A DNA stretch of 64,000 nt, taken from Hydractinia symbiolongicarpus (lineage: Eukaryota > Cnidaria > Hydrozoa > Anthoathecata > Hydractiniidae). The notes under the pieces were generated by a model. The model was not told the DNA's origin and did not search any database. It saw only the letters and a list, made by a program, of their open reading frames with translations. A program made the position numbers and the translations under genes. This document shows positions 1 through 12,800 of the stretch, piece after piece. Location of the stretch: positions 6,264,001-6,328,000 of the forward strand of contig NC_079880.1 in NCBI RefSeq assembly GCF_029227915.1, read 5' to 3'. Numbering within the stretch: the stretch's first letter is position 1; every line of letters starts with the position of its first letter.

Positions 1-806
1 AAATGTTTTCATTTTTAATGAGACGCTGAATAAAAGACGTTTAATCGCCGGCAAACGAAAACCTGCGATTTCCCGTTAATCCCGGACTCGGCCCGTATAG
101 TCAAAAGTATAGAAAGAAAGTACGCAGGGTGTAAACTCATTTCCCGAACGATTTTTTAAATTATTATTTCACCACTAAAGCCCATGAGACTTGTAGTATT
201 TAAAAATATTTTAATTTTTGATGAGACGCTGAATAAAAGAAGTTTAATCGCCGGCAAACGAAAACCCGCGACTTCCCGTAAATCCCGGACTCAGCCCGTA
301 TAGTCAAAAGTATACAAAGAAAGTACCCAGGGAGTAAACTCATTTCCCGAACGATTTTTTAAATTATTTTTTCACCACTAAAACGCATGAGACTTGTAGT
401 TTTTAAAAATGATTTCATTTTTGATGAGACGCTGAATAAAAGAAGTTTAATTGCCGGCAAACGAAAACCTGCGATTTCCCGTGAATCCCGGACTCGGCCC
501 GTATAGTCAAAAGTATACAAAGAAAGTACCCAGGGAGTAAACTCATTTCCCAAGCGATATTTTAAATTAATTTTCACCACTAAAACGCATGAGACTTGTA
601 GTTTTCAGAAATCTTTTCATTTTTGATGAGACGCTTAATGAAAGTGGTTTAATCGCCGGCAAACGAAAACCTGCGATTTCCCGTAAATCCGGACTCGGCC
701 CGTATAGTCAAAAGTATACAAAGAAAGTACCCAGGGAGTAAACTCAATTCACGAACGATTTTTTAAATTATTTTTTCACCACTAAAACGCATGAGACTTG
801 TAGTTT

Positions 807-828
807 TCAAAAATGTTTTCATTTTTGA
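807..828. other. Monomer dyad: perfect 9-bp inverted repeat (representative)
   Basis: TCAAAAATG (807-815) is followed by a TTTT loop (816-819) and by CATTTTTGA (820-828), the exact reverse complement of the first arm. The dyad lies just after the GAGACTTGTAG landmark and occurs in every monomer of the TAGTTTTCAAAAATG subfamily. In the TATTTAAAAATATT subfamily it is broken, but that variant has its own 10-bp palindrome AAAATATTTT. In the CAGAAATG subfamily one pair is mismatched. Short dyads are common in centromeric satellites; whether this one extrudes or binds a protein cannot be told here. Confidence 0.85.
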
Positions 829-852
829 TGAGACGCTGAATAAAAGCAGTTT

Positions 853-880
853 AATCGCCGGCAAACGAAAACCTGCGATT
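853..880. other. Second monomer inverted repeat, 6-bp arms (representative)
   Basis: AATCGC (853-858) and GCGATT (875-880) are exact reverse complements separated by 16 bases. The first arm adjoins the GCCGGC palindrome. The pair is kept in most monomers with the CTGCGATTTCC or CCCGCGATTTCC form and lost in those reading CGACTTCC, CGTCTTCC or GCCATTTCC. Six base pairs with a 16-base loop is weak, so biological meaning is uncertain. Confidence 0.6.
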
Positions 881-1770
881 TCCTTAAATCCCGGACTCGG
901 CCCGTATAGTCAAAAGTATACAAAGAAAGTACACAGGGAGTAAACTCATTTCCAGAACGATTTTTTAAATTATTTTTTCACCACTAAAACGCATAAGACT
1001 TGTAGTTTTTAAAAAAGTTTTCATTTTTGATGAGACGCTGAATAAAAGAAGTTTAATTGCCGGCAAACGAAAACCTGCGATTTCCCGTGAATCCCGGACT
1101 CGGCCCGTATAGTCAAAAGTATACAAAGAAAGTACCCAGGGAGTAAACTCATTTCCCAAGCGATATTTTAAATTAATTTTCCCCACTAAAACGCATGAGA
1201 CTTGTAGTTTTCAGAAATCTTTTCATTTTTGATGAGACGCTTCATGAAAGTGGTTTAATCGCCGGCAAACGAAAACCTGCGATTTCCCGTAAATCCGGAC
1301 TCGGCCCGTATAGTCAAAAGTATACAAAGAAAGTACCCAGGGAGTAAACTCAATTCACGAACGATTTTTTAAATTATTTTTTCACCACTAAAACGCATGA
1401 GACTTGTAGTTTTCAAAAATGTTTTCATTTTTGATGAGACGCTGAATAAAAGCAGTTTAATCGCCGGCAAACGAAAACCTGCGATTTCCTTAAATCCCGG
1501 ACTCGGCCCGTATAGTCAAAAGTATACAAAGAAAGTACACAGGGAGTAAACTCATTTCCAGAACGATTTTTTAAATTATTTTTTCACCACTAAAACGCAT
1601 AAGACTTGTAGTTTTTAAAAAAGTTTTCATTTTTGATGAGACGCTGAATAAAAGAAGTTTAATCGCCGGCAACCAAAAACCCGCGATTTCCCGTAAATCC
1701 CGGGCTTGGCCCGTATAGTCAAAAGTATACAAAGAAAGTACCCAGCGAGTAAACTCATTTCCCGAACGAT

Positions 1771-3060
1771 TTTTTATATTATTTTTTTACCACTAAACGC
1801 ATGAGACTTGTAGTTTTCAAAATTATTTTCATATTTGATGGGACGCTGAATAAAAGAAGTTTAATCGCCGGCAAACGAAAACCTGCGATTTCCCGTAAAT
1901 CCGGACTCGGCCCGTATAGTCAAAAGTATGCAAAGAAAGTACCCAGGGTGTAAACTCATTTCTCGAACGATTTTTTAAATTATCTTTTCACCACTAAAAC
2001 GCTTGAGACTTGTAGTTTTCAAAAGTGTTTTCATTTTTGATGAGACGCTGAATAAAAGAAGTTTAATCGCCGGCAAACGAAAACCCGCCATTTCCCGTAA
2101 ACCCTGGACTCGGCCCGTATAGTCAAAAGTATACAAAGAAAGTACCCAGTGAGTAAACTCATTTCCCGAACGAATTTTTAAATTATTTTTTCACCACTAA
2201 AACGCATGATACTTGTAGTTTTCAGAAATGTTTTCATTTTTGTTGAGACGCTGAATAAAAGAAGTTTAATCGCCGGCAAACGAAAACCTGCGATTTCCCG
2301 TAAATCCCGGACTCGGCCCGTATAGTCAAAAGTATACAAAGAAAGTACCTAGGAAGTAAACTCATTTCCCGAACGATTTTTTAAATTATTTTTTCACCAC
2401 TAAAACGCATGAGACTTGTAGTTTTCAAAAATGTTTTCATTTTTGATGAGACGCTGAATAAAAGCAGTTTAATCGCCAGCAAACGAAAACCTGCGATTTC
2501 CTTAAATCCCGGACTCGGCCCGTATAGTCAAAAGTATACAAAGAATGTACCCAGGGAGTAAACTCATTTCCAGAACGATTTTTTATATTATTTTTTTACC
2601 ACTAAACGCATGAGACTTGTAGTTTTTAAAATTATTTTCATATTTGATGGGACGCTGAATAAAAGAAGTTTAATCGCCGGCAAACGAAAACCTGCGATTT
2701 CCCGTAAATCCGGACTCGGCCCGTATAGTCAAAAGTATACAAAGAAAGTACCCAGGGTGTAAACTCATTTCTCGAACGATTTTTTAAATTATCTTTTCAC
2801 CACTAAAACGCTTGAGACTTGTAGTTTTCAAAAGTGTTTTCATTTTTGATGAGACGCTGAATAAAAGAAGTTTAATCGCCGGCAAACGAAAACCCGCCAT
2901 TTCCCGTAAACCCTGGACTCGGCCCGTATAGTCAAAAGTATACAAAGAAAGTACCCAGTGAGTAAACTCATTTCCCGAACGAATTTTTAAATTATTTTTT
3001 CACCACTAAAACGCATGATACTTGTAGTTTTCAGAAATGTTTTCATTTTTGTTGAGACGC
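1771..3060 (+). repeat. Higher-order block, 4-monomer period (809 bp)
   Basis: A run of private changes repeats once at an offset of 809 bp: TTTTTATATT at 1771 and 2580; TTTGATGGGACG near 1834 and 2643; GCTTGAGAC near 2000 and 2810; CCGTAAACCCTGGAC near 2095 and 2905; CATGATACTTG near 2206 and 3015; GTTGAGACGC at 2242 and 3051. The offset is four monomers less three single-base losses, and the order of variants is unchanged. Confidence 0.85.
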
Positions 3061-5474
3061 TTAATAAAAGTGGTTTAATCGCCGGCAAACAAAAACCCGC
3101 GATTTCCCGTATATCCCGGGCTTGGCCCGTATAGTCAAAAGTATACAAAGAAAGTACCCAGGGTGTAAACTCAATTCCCGAACGATTTTTTAAATTATTA
3201 TTTCACCACTAAAGCCCATGAGACTTGTAGTATTTAAAAATATTTTCATTTTTGATGAAACGCTGAATAAAAGAAGTTTAATCGCCGGCAAACGAAAATC
3301 TGCGATTTCCCGTAAATCCCGGACTCGGCCCGGATAGTCAAAAGTATACAAAGAAAGTACCCAGGGAGTAAACTCATTTCCCGAACGATTTTTTAAATTA
3401 TTTTTTCACCACTAAAACGCATGAGACTTGTAGTTTTCAAAAATGTTTTCATTTTTGATGAGACGCTGAATAAAAGAAGTTTAATCACCGGCAAACGAAA
3501 ACCTGCGATTTCCCGTAAATCCCGGACTCGGCCCTTATAGTCAAAAGTATACAAAGAAAGTACCCAGGGTGTAAACTCATTTCCCGAACGATTTTTTAAA
3601 TTATTATTTCACCACTAAAGCCCATGAGACTTGTAGTATTTAAAAATATTTTTATTTTTGATGAGACGCTGAATAAAAGAAGTTTAATCGCCGGCAAACG
3701 AAAACCTGCAATTTCCCGTAAATCCCGGACTCGGCCCGTATAGTCAAAAGTATAGAAAGAAAGTACGCAGGGTGTAAACTCATTTCCCGAACGATTTTTT
3801 AAATTATTATTTCACCACTAAAGCCCATGTGACTTGTAGTATTTAAAATATTTTCATTTTTGATGAGACGCTGAATAAAAGAAGTTTAATCGCCGGCAAA
3901 CGAAAACCCGCGACTTCCCGTAAATCCCGGACTCGGCCCGTATAGTCAAAAGTATACAAAGAAAGTACCCAGGGAGTAAACTCATTTCCCGAACGATTTT
4001 TTGAATTATTTTTTCACCACTAAAACGCATGAGACTTGTAGTTTTTAAAAATGTTTTCATTTTTGATGAGACGCTGAATAAAAGAAGTTTAATTGCCGGC
4101 AAACGAAAACCCGCGTCTTCCCGTAAATCCCGGACTCGGCCCGTATAGTCAAAAGTATACAAAGAAAGTACCCAGGGAGTAAACTCATTTCTAAAACGAT
4201 ATTTTAAATTAATTTTCACCACTAAAACGCATGAGACTTGTAGTTTTCAGAAATCTTTTCATTTTTGATGAGACGCTTAATGAAAGTGGTTTAATCGCCG
4301 GGAAACGAAAATCTGCGATTTCCCGTAAATCCGGACTCGGCCCGTATAGTGAAAAGTATACAAAGAAAGTACCCAGGGTGTAAACTCATTTCTCGAACGA
4401 TTTTTTAAATTATCTTTTCACCACTAAAACGCTTGAGACTTGTAGTTTTCAAAAATGTTTTCATTTTTGATGAGACGCTGAATAAAAGAAGTTTAATCGC
4501 CGGCAAACGAAAACCCGCCATTTCCCGTAAACCCTGGACTCGGCCCGCATAGTCAAAAGTATACAAAGAAAGTACCCAGGGAGTAAACTCATTTCCCTAA
4601 CGAATTTTTAAATTATTTTTTCACCACTAAAACGCATGAGACTTGTAGTTTTTAAAAATGTTTTCATTTTTCATATGACGCTAAATAAAAGAAGTTTAAT
4701 CGCCGGCAAACGAAAACCTGCGATTTCCCGTAAATCCTGGACTCGGCCCGTATAGTCAAAAGTATATAAAGAAAGTACCCAGGGTGTAAACTCATTTCCC
4801 GAGCGATTTTTTAAATTATTTTTTCACCACTAAAACGCATGAGACTTGTAGTATTTAAAATTATTTTCATTTTTGATGAGACGCTGAATAAAAGAAGTTT
4901 AATCGCCGGCAAACGAAAACCTGCGATTTCCCGTAAATCCCGGACTCGGCCCGTATAGTCAAAAGTATACAAAGAAAGTACCCAGGGTGTAAACTCATTT
5001 CCCGAACGATTTTTTAAATTATTATTTCACCACTAAAGCCCATGAGACTTGTAGTATTTAAAAATATTTTCATTTTTGATGAGACGCTGAATAAAAGAAG
5101 TTTAATCGCCGGCAAACGAAAACCCGCGACTTCCCGTAAATCCCGGACTCGGTCCGTATAGTCAAAAGTATACAAAGAAAGTACACAGGGAGTAAACTCA
5201 TTTCCCGAACGATTTTTTAAATTATTTTTTCACCACTAAAACTAATGAGACTTGTAGTTTTTAAAAATGTTTTCATTTTTGATGAGACGCTGAATAAAAG
5301 AGGTTTAATTGCCAGCAAACGAAAACCCGTGTCTTCCCGTAAATCCCGGACTCGGCCCGTATAGTCAAAAGTATACAAAGAAAGTACCCAGGGAGTAAAC
5401 TCATTTCCGAAACGATTTTTTAAATTATCTTTTCACCACTAAAACGCTTGAGACTTGTAGTTTTCAAAAATATT
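3061..5474 (+). repeat. Satellite monomers without a clear higher-order period
   Basis: About twelve monomers of mixed subfamilies. The part from about 3640 to 4260 resembles the first 600 bp of the window, sharing TATAGAAAG and GTACGCAGG and then a CGACTTCCC monomer. Otherwise neighbouring monomers do not repeat in a fixed order that I can see. Nothing but satellite is present. Confidence 0.8.
3117..3129. other. GC-rich hairpin CGGGC-TTG-GCCCG in one subfamily (representative)
   Basis: CGGGC (3117-3121), loop TTG, GCCCG (3125-3129) form a perfect 5-bp GC stem. It is present in the subfamily reading CGGGCTTGG. Many of those monomers, though not this one, also read GTCGAATG in place of GTCAAAAG shortly downstream. 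In the CCGGACTCGG subfamily the stem has a mismatch. Confidence 0.7.
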
Positions 5475-8400
5475 TTCATTTTTGATGAGACGCTTAATGA
5501 AAGTGGTTTAATCGCCGGCAAACGAAAACCTGCGATTTCCCGTAAATCCCGGACTCGGCCCGTATAGTCAAAAGTATAGAAAGAAAGTACCCAGGCTGTA
5601 AACTCATTTCTCGAACGATTTTTTAAATTATTTTTTCACCACTAAAAGGCATGAGACTTGTAGTTTTCAAAAATGTTTTCATTTTTGATGAGACGCTGAA
5701 TAAAAGAAGTTTAATCGCCGGCAAACGAAAACCTGCGATTTCCCGTAAATCCCAGACTCGGCCCGTATAGTCAAAGGTATACAAAGAAAGTACCCAGAGA
5801 GTAAACTCATTTCCCAAACGATTTTTTAAATTTATATTTTACCACTAAAGCCCATGAGACTTGTAGTTTTTAAAAATGTTTTCATTTTTGATGAGACGCT
5901 GAATAAAAGAAGTTTAATCGCCGGCAAACGAAAACCCGCGATTTCCCGTAAATCCCGGTCACGGCCCGTATAGTCAAAAGTATACAAGGAAAGTACCCAG
6001 TGAGTAAACTCATTTCCCTAACGAATTTTTAAATTATTTTTTCACCACTAAAACGCATGAGACTTGTAGTTTTCAAAAATGTTTTCATTTTTGATGAGAC
6101 GCTGAATAAAAGAAGTTTAATCGCCGGCAAACGAAAACCTGCGATTTCCCGTAAATCCCGGACTCGGCCCGTATAGTCAAAAGTATACAAAGAAAGTACC
6201 CAGGGAGTAAACTCATTTCTCAAACGATTATTTAAATTATTATTTCACCACTAAAGCCCATGAGACTTGTAGTTTTTAAAAATGTTTTCATTTTTGATGA
6301 GACGCAGAATAAAAGAAGTTTAATCGCCGGCAAACGAAAACCCGCGATTTCCCATAAATCCCGGACTCGGCCCGTATAGTCAAATGTATACAAAGAAAGT
6401 ACCCAGGGAGTAAACTCATTTCCCGAACGATTTTTTAAATTATTTTTTCACTACTAAAACGCATGAGACTTGTAGTTTTCAGAAATCTTTTCATTTTTGA
6501 TGAGACGCTTAATGAAAGTGGTTTAATCGCCGGCAAACGAAAACCTGCGATTTCCCGTAAATCCCGGACTCGGCCCGTATAGTCAAAAGTATAGAAAGAA
6601 AGTACCCAGGCAGTAAACTCATTTCTCGAACGATTTTTTAAATTATTTTTTCACCACTAAAACGCATGAGATTTGTAGTTTTCAAAAATGTTTTCATTTT
6701 TGATGAGACGCTGAATAAAAGAAGTTTAATCGCCGGCAAACGAAAACCTGCGATTTCCCGTAAATCCCGGACTCGGCCCGTATAGTCAAAGGTATACAAA
6801 GAAAGTACCCAGAGAGTAAACTCATTTCCCAAACGATTTTTTAAATTTATATTTTACCACTAAAGCCCATGAGACTTGTAGTTTTTAAAAATGTTTTCAT
6901 TTTTGATGAGACGCTGAATAAAAGAAGTTTAATCGCCGGCAAACGAAAACCCGCGATTTCCCGTAAATCCCGGTCACGGCCCGTATAGTCAAAAGTATAC
7001 AAGGAAAGTACCCAGTGAGTAAACTCATTTCCCTAACGAATTTTTAAATTATTTTTTCACCACTAAAACGCATGAGACTTGTAGTTTTCAAAAATGTTTT
7101 CATTTTTGATGAGACGCTGAATAAAAGAAGTTTAATCGCCGGCAAACGAAAACCTGCGATTTCCCGTAAATCCCGGACTCGGCCCGTATAGTCAAAAGTA
7201 TACAAAGAAAGTACCCAGGGAGTAAACTCATTTCTCAAACGATTATTTAAATTATTATTTCACCACTAAAGCCCATGAGACTTGTAGTTTTTAAAAATGT
7301 TTTCATTTTTGATGAGACGCAGAATAAAAGAAGTTTAATCGCCGGCAAACGAAAACCCGCGATTTCCCATAAATCCCGGACTCGGCCCGTATAGTCAAAT
7401 GTATACAAAGAAAGTACCCAGGGAGTAAACTCATTTCCCGAACGATTTTTTAAATTATTTTTTCACTACTAAAACGCATGAGACTTGTAGTTTTCAGAAA
7501 TCTTTTCATTTTTGATGAGACGCTTAATGAAAGTGGTTTAATCGCCGGCAAACGAAAACCTGCGATTTCCCGTAAATCCCGGACTCGGCCCGTATAGTCA
7601 AAAGTATAGAAAGAAAGTACCCAGGCAGTAAACTCATTTCTCGAACGATTTTTTAAATTATTTTTTCACCACTAAAACGCATGAGATTTGTAGTTTTCAA
7701 AAATGTTTTCATTTTTGATGAGACGCTGAATAAAAGAAGTTTAATCGCCGGCAAACGAAAACCTGCGATTTCCCGTAAATCCCGGACTCGGCCCGTATAG
7801 TCAAAGGTATACAAAGAAAGTACCCAGAGAGTAAACTCATTTCCCAAACGATTTTTTAAATTTATATTTTACCACTAAAGCCCATGAGACTTGTAGTTTT
7901 TAAAAATGTTTTCATTTTTGATGAGACGCTGAATAAAAGAAGTTTAATCGCCGGCAAACGAAAACCCGCGATTTCCCGTAAATCCCGGTCACGGCCCGTA
8001 TAGTCAAAAGTATACAAGGAAAGTACCCAGTGAGTAAACTCATTTCCCTAACGAATTTTTAAATTATTTTTTCACCACTAAAACGCATGAGACTTGTAGT
8101 TTTCAAAAATGTTTTCATTTTTGATGAGACGCTGAATAAAAGAAGTTTAATCGCCGGCAAACGAAAACCTGCGATTTCCCGTAAATCCCGGACTCGGCCC
8201 GTATAGTCAAAAGTATACAAAGAAAGTACCCAGGGAGTAAACTCATTTCCCAAACGATTATTTAAATTATTATTTCACCACTAAAGCCCATGAGACTTGT
8301 AGTTTTTAAAAATGTTTTCATTTTTGATGAGACGTAGAATAAAAGAAGTTTAATCGCCGGCAAACGAAAACCCGCGATTTACCATAAATCCCGGACTCGG

Positions 8401-9710
8401 CCCGTATAGTCAAAAGTATACAAGGAAAGTACCCAGTGAGTAAACTCATTTCCTGAACGAATTTTTAAATTATTTTTTCACCACTAAAACGCATTAGACT
8501 TGTAGTTTTCAAAAATGTTTTCATTTTTGATGAGACGCTGAATAAAAAAAGTTTAATCGCCGGCAAACGAAAACCTGCGATTTCCTGTAAATCCCGGACT
8601 CGGCCCGTATAGTCAAAAGTATACAAAGAAAGTACCCAGGGAGTAAACTCATTTCCAAACGATTATTTAAATTATTATTTCACCACTAAAACCCATGAGA
8701 CTTGTAGTTTTCAGAAATGTTTTCATTTTTGATGAGACGCTTAATAAAAGTGGTTTAATCGCCGGCAAACGAAAACCCGCGATTTCCCGCAAATCCCGGG
8801 CTTGGCCCGTATAGTCGAATGTATACAAAGAAAGTACCCTGTGAGTAAACTCATTTCCAAAACGATTTTTTAAATTATCTTTTCACCACTAAAACGCTTG
8901 AGACTTGTAGTTTTCAAAAATGTTTTCATTTTTGATGAGACGCTGAATAAAAGAAGTTTAATCGCCGGCAAACGAAATCCCGCGTTTTCCCGTAAATCCG
9001 GGGCTTGGCCCGTATATTCGAATGTATACAAAGAAAGTACCCAGTGAGTAAACTCATTTCCCTAACGAATTTTTAAATTATTTTTTCACCACTAAAACGC
9101 ATGAGACTTGTAGTTTTCAAAAATGTTTTCATTTTTGATGAGACGCTGAATAAAAGAAGTTTAATCGCCGGCAAACGAAAACCTGCGATTTCCCGTAAAT
9201 CCCGGACTCGGCCCGTATAGTCAAAAGTATACAAAGAAAGTACCCAGGGAGTAAACTCATTTCCCAAACGATTATTTAAATTATTATTTCACCACTAAAG
9301 CCCATGAGACTTGTAGTTTTTAAAAATGTTTTCATTTTTGATGAGACGTAGAATAAAAGAAGTTTAATCGCCGGCAAACGAAAACCCGCGATTTACCATA
9401 AATCCCGGACTCGGCCCGTATAGTCAAAAGTATACAAGGAAAGTACCCAGTGAGTAAACTCATTTCCTGAACGAATTTTTAAATTATTTTTTCACCACTA
9501 AAACGCATTAGACTTGTAGTTTTCAAAAATGTTTTCATTTTTGATGAGACGCTGAATAAAAAAAGTTTAATCGCCGGCAAACGAAAACCTGCGATTTCCT
9601 GTAAATCCCGGACTCGGCCCGTATAGTCAAAAGTATACAAAGAAAGTACCCAGGGAGTAAACTCATTTCCAAACGATTATTTAAATTATTATTTCACCAC
9701 TAAAGCCCAT
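5475..9710 (+). repeat. Higher-order block, 5-monomer period (1015 bp)
   Basis: Variant markers recur every 1015 bp. GGTCACGGCCCG lies at 5957, 6972 and 7987. The monomer with CGCTTAATGAAAGTGG and TATAGAAAG starts near 5480, 6490 and 7505, and GACGCAGAATAAAAG recurs near 6302 and 7317. A related unit, with GACGTAGAATAAAAG at 8331 and 9345 and an offset of 1014, continues the pattern to about 9710. About four units are present. Units one to three are nearly identical, which indicates recent tandem amplification. Confidence 0.9.
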
Positions 9711-9869
9711 GAGACTTGTAGTTTTTAAAAATGTTTTCATTTTTGATGAGACGCAGAATAAAAGAAGATTAATCGCCGGCAAACAAAAACCCGCGATTTC
9801 CCGTAAATCCCGGACTCGGCCCGTATAGTCAAAAGTATACAAGGAAAGTACCCAGTGAGTAAACTCATT

Positions 9870-12800
9870 TCCTGAACGAATTTTTAAATTATTTTTTCAC
9901 CACTAAAACGCATGAGACTTGTAGTTTTCAGAAATGTTTTCATTTTTGATGAGACGCTTAATAAAAGTGGTTTAATCGCCGGCAAACGAAAACCCGCGAT
10001 TTCCCGCAAATCCCGGGCTTGGCCCGTATAGTCGAATGTATACAAAGAAAGTACCCTGTGAGTAAACTCATTTCCAAAACGATTTTTTAAATTATCTTTT
10101 CACCACTAAAACGCTTGAGACTTGTAGTTTTCAAAAATGTTTTCATTTTTGATGAGACGCTGAATAAAAGAAGTTTAATCGCCGGCAAACGAAAACCCGC
10201 CATTTCCCGTAAACCCCGGACTCGGCCCGCATAGTCAAAAGTATACAAAGAAAGTGCCCAGGGAGTAAACTTATTTCCCGAACGATTTTTTAAATTATTT
10301 TTTCACCACTAAAACCCATGAGACTTGTAGTTTTCAGAAATGTTTTCATTTTTGATGAGACGCTTAATGAAAGTTGTTTAATCGCCGGCAAACGAAAACC
10401 CGCGATTTCCCGTAAATCCCGGACTCGGCCCGTATAGTCAAAAGTATACAAGGAAAGTACCCAGTGAGTAAACTCATTTCCTGAACGAATTTTTAAATTA
10501 TTTTTTCACCACTAAAACGCATGAGACTTGTAGTTTTCAGAAATGTTTTCATTTTTGATGAGACGCTTAATAAAAGTGGTTTAATCGCCGGCAAACGAAA
10601 ACCCGCGATTTCCCGCAAATCCCGGGCTTGGCCCGTATAGTCAAAAGTATACAAGGAAAGTACCCAGTGAGTAAACTCATTTCCTGAACGAATTTTTAAA
10701 TTATTTTTTCACCACTAAAACGCATGAGACTTGTAGTTTTCAGAAATGTTTTCATTTTTGATGAGACGCTTAATAAAAGTGGTTTAATCGCCGGCAAACG
10801 AAAACCCGCGATTTCCCGCAAATCCCGGGCTTGGCCCGTATAGTCGAATGTATACAAAGAAAGTACCCTGTGAGTAAACTCATTTCCAAAACGATTTTTT
10901 AAATTATCTTTTCACCACTAAAACGCTTGAGACTTGTAGTTTTCAAAAATGTTTTCATTTTTGATGAGACGCTGAATAAAAGAAGTTTAATCGCCGGCAA
11001 ACGAAAACCCGCCATTTCCCGTAAACCCCGGACTCGGCCCGCATAGTCAAAAGTATACAAAGAAAGTGCCCAGGGAGTAAACTTATTTCCCGAACGATTT
11101 TTTAAATTATTTTTTCACCACTAAAACCCATGAGACTTGTAGTTTTCAGAAATGTTTTCATTTTTGATGAGACGCTTAATGAAAGTTGTTTAATCGCCGG
11201 CAAACGAAAACCCGCGATTTCCCGTAAATCCCGGACTCGGCCCGTATAGTCAAAAGTATACAAGGAAAGTACCCAGTGAGTGAACTCATTTCCTGAACGA
11301 ATTTTTAAATTATTTTTTCACCACTAAAACGCATGAGACTTGTAGTTTTCAGAAATGTTTTCATTTTTGATGAGACGCTTAATAAAAGTGGTTTAATCGC
11401 CGGCAAACGAAAACCCGCGATTTCCCGCAAATCCCGGGCTTGGCCCGTATAGTCGAATGTATACAAAGAAAGTACCCTGTGAGTAAACTCATTTCCAAAA
11501 CGATTTTTTAAATTATCTTTTCACCACTAAAACGCTTGAGACTTGTAGTTTTCAAAAATGTTTTCATTTTTGATGAGACGCTGAATAAAAGAAGTTTAAT
11601 CGCCGGCAAACGAAAACCCGCCAATTCCCGTAAACCTCGGACTCGGCCCGCATAGTCAAAAGTATACAAAGAAAGTGCCCAGGGAGTAAACTTATTTCCC
11701 GAACGATTTTTTAAATTATTTTTTCACCACTAAAACCCATGAGACTTGTAGTTTTCAAAAATGTTTTCATTTTTGATGAGACGCTGAATAAAAGAAGTTT
11801 AATCGCCGGCAAACGAAAACCTGCGATTTCCCGTAAATCCCGGACTCGGCCCGTATAGTCAAAAGTATACAAAGAAAGTAACCAGGGTGTAAACTCATTT
11901 CCCGAACGATTTTTTAAATTATTATTTCACCGCTAAAGCCCATGAGACTTGTAGTATTTAAAAATATTTTCATTTTTGATGAGACGCTTAATAAAAGAAG
12001 TTTAATCGCCGGCAAACGAAAACCTGCGATTTCCCGTAAATCCCGGACTCGGCCCGTATAGTCAAAAGTATACAAAGAAAGTACCCAGGGTGTAAACTCA
12101 TATCCCGAACAATTTTTTAAATTACTTTTTCACCACTAAAACGCATGAGACTTGTAGTTTTCAAAAATGTTTTCATTTTTGATGAGAAGCTGAATAAAAG
12201 AAGTTTAATCGCCGGCAAACGAAAACCCGCCATTTCCCGTAAACCCCGGACTCGGCCCGCATAGTCAAAAGTATACAAAGAAAGTACCCAGAAAGTAAAC
12301 TCATTTCCCTAACGAATTTTTAAATTATTTTTTCACCACTAAAACGCATGAGACTTGTAGTTTTCAAAATTGTTTTCATTTTTCATGAGACGCTGAATAA
12401 AAGATGTTTAATCGCCGGCAAACGAAAACCTGCGATTTCCCGTAAATTCTGGACTCGGCCCGTATAGTGAAAAGTATACAAAGAAAGTGCCCAGGGAGTA
12501 AACTTATTTCCCGAACGATTTTTTAAATTATTTTTTCACCACTAAAACCCATGAGACTTGTAGTTTTTAGAAATGTTTTCATTTTTGATGAGACGCTTAA
12601 TAAAAGTGGTTTAATCGCCGGCAAACGAAAACCCGCGATTTCCCGCAAATCCCGGGCTTGGCCCGTATAGTCAAAAGTATACAAGGAAAGTACCCAGTGA
12701 GTAAACTCATTTCCTGAACGAATTTTTAAATTATTTTTTCACCACTAAAACGCATGAGACTTGTAGTTTTCAGAAATGTTTTCATTTTTGATGAGACGCT

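Larger units (their letters stand above)
359..1660 (+). repeat. Higher-order block, 3-monomer period (606 bp)
   Basis: Three consecutive variant monomers repeat as a unit of 606 bp. The monomer carrying CGCATAAGACTTG and TTTCCAGAACG near 950-1000 recurs near 1555-1610. The monomer with TTTCAGAAATC and a 1-bp loss in AAATCCGGACTC near 600-690 recurs near 1210-1300. Slightly more than two units are present. The opening 600 bp of the window, recognisable by TATAGAAAG and GTACGCAGG at about 112-127, also recur near 3640-4260, about 18 monomers further on. Confidence 0.8.

Noticed and set aside
3854-4222. 122-codon minus-strand open frame, and about 35 similar frames of 61-79 codons along the window
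   Set aside because: All are the same satellite monomer read in one minus-strand frame. The period (203) is not a multiple of 3, single-base gains and losses shift the frame freely between monomers, and the pattern follows DNA repeat identity. No domain, signal peptide or conserved start context is visible.
8810-8830. CENP-B box-like match, CCCGTATAGTCGAA, in the CGGGCTTGG subfamily
   Set aside because: The reverse form of the 17-bp CENP-B box needs CCCG, two bases, T, four bases, CGAA. Here only three bases separate T and CGAA, so the spacing fails by one. Similar motifs in other subfamilies fail at required bases.
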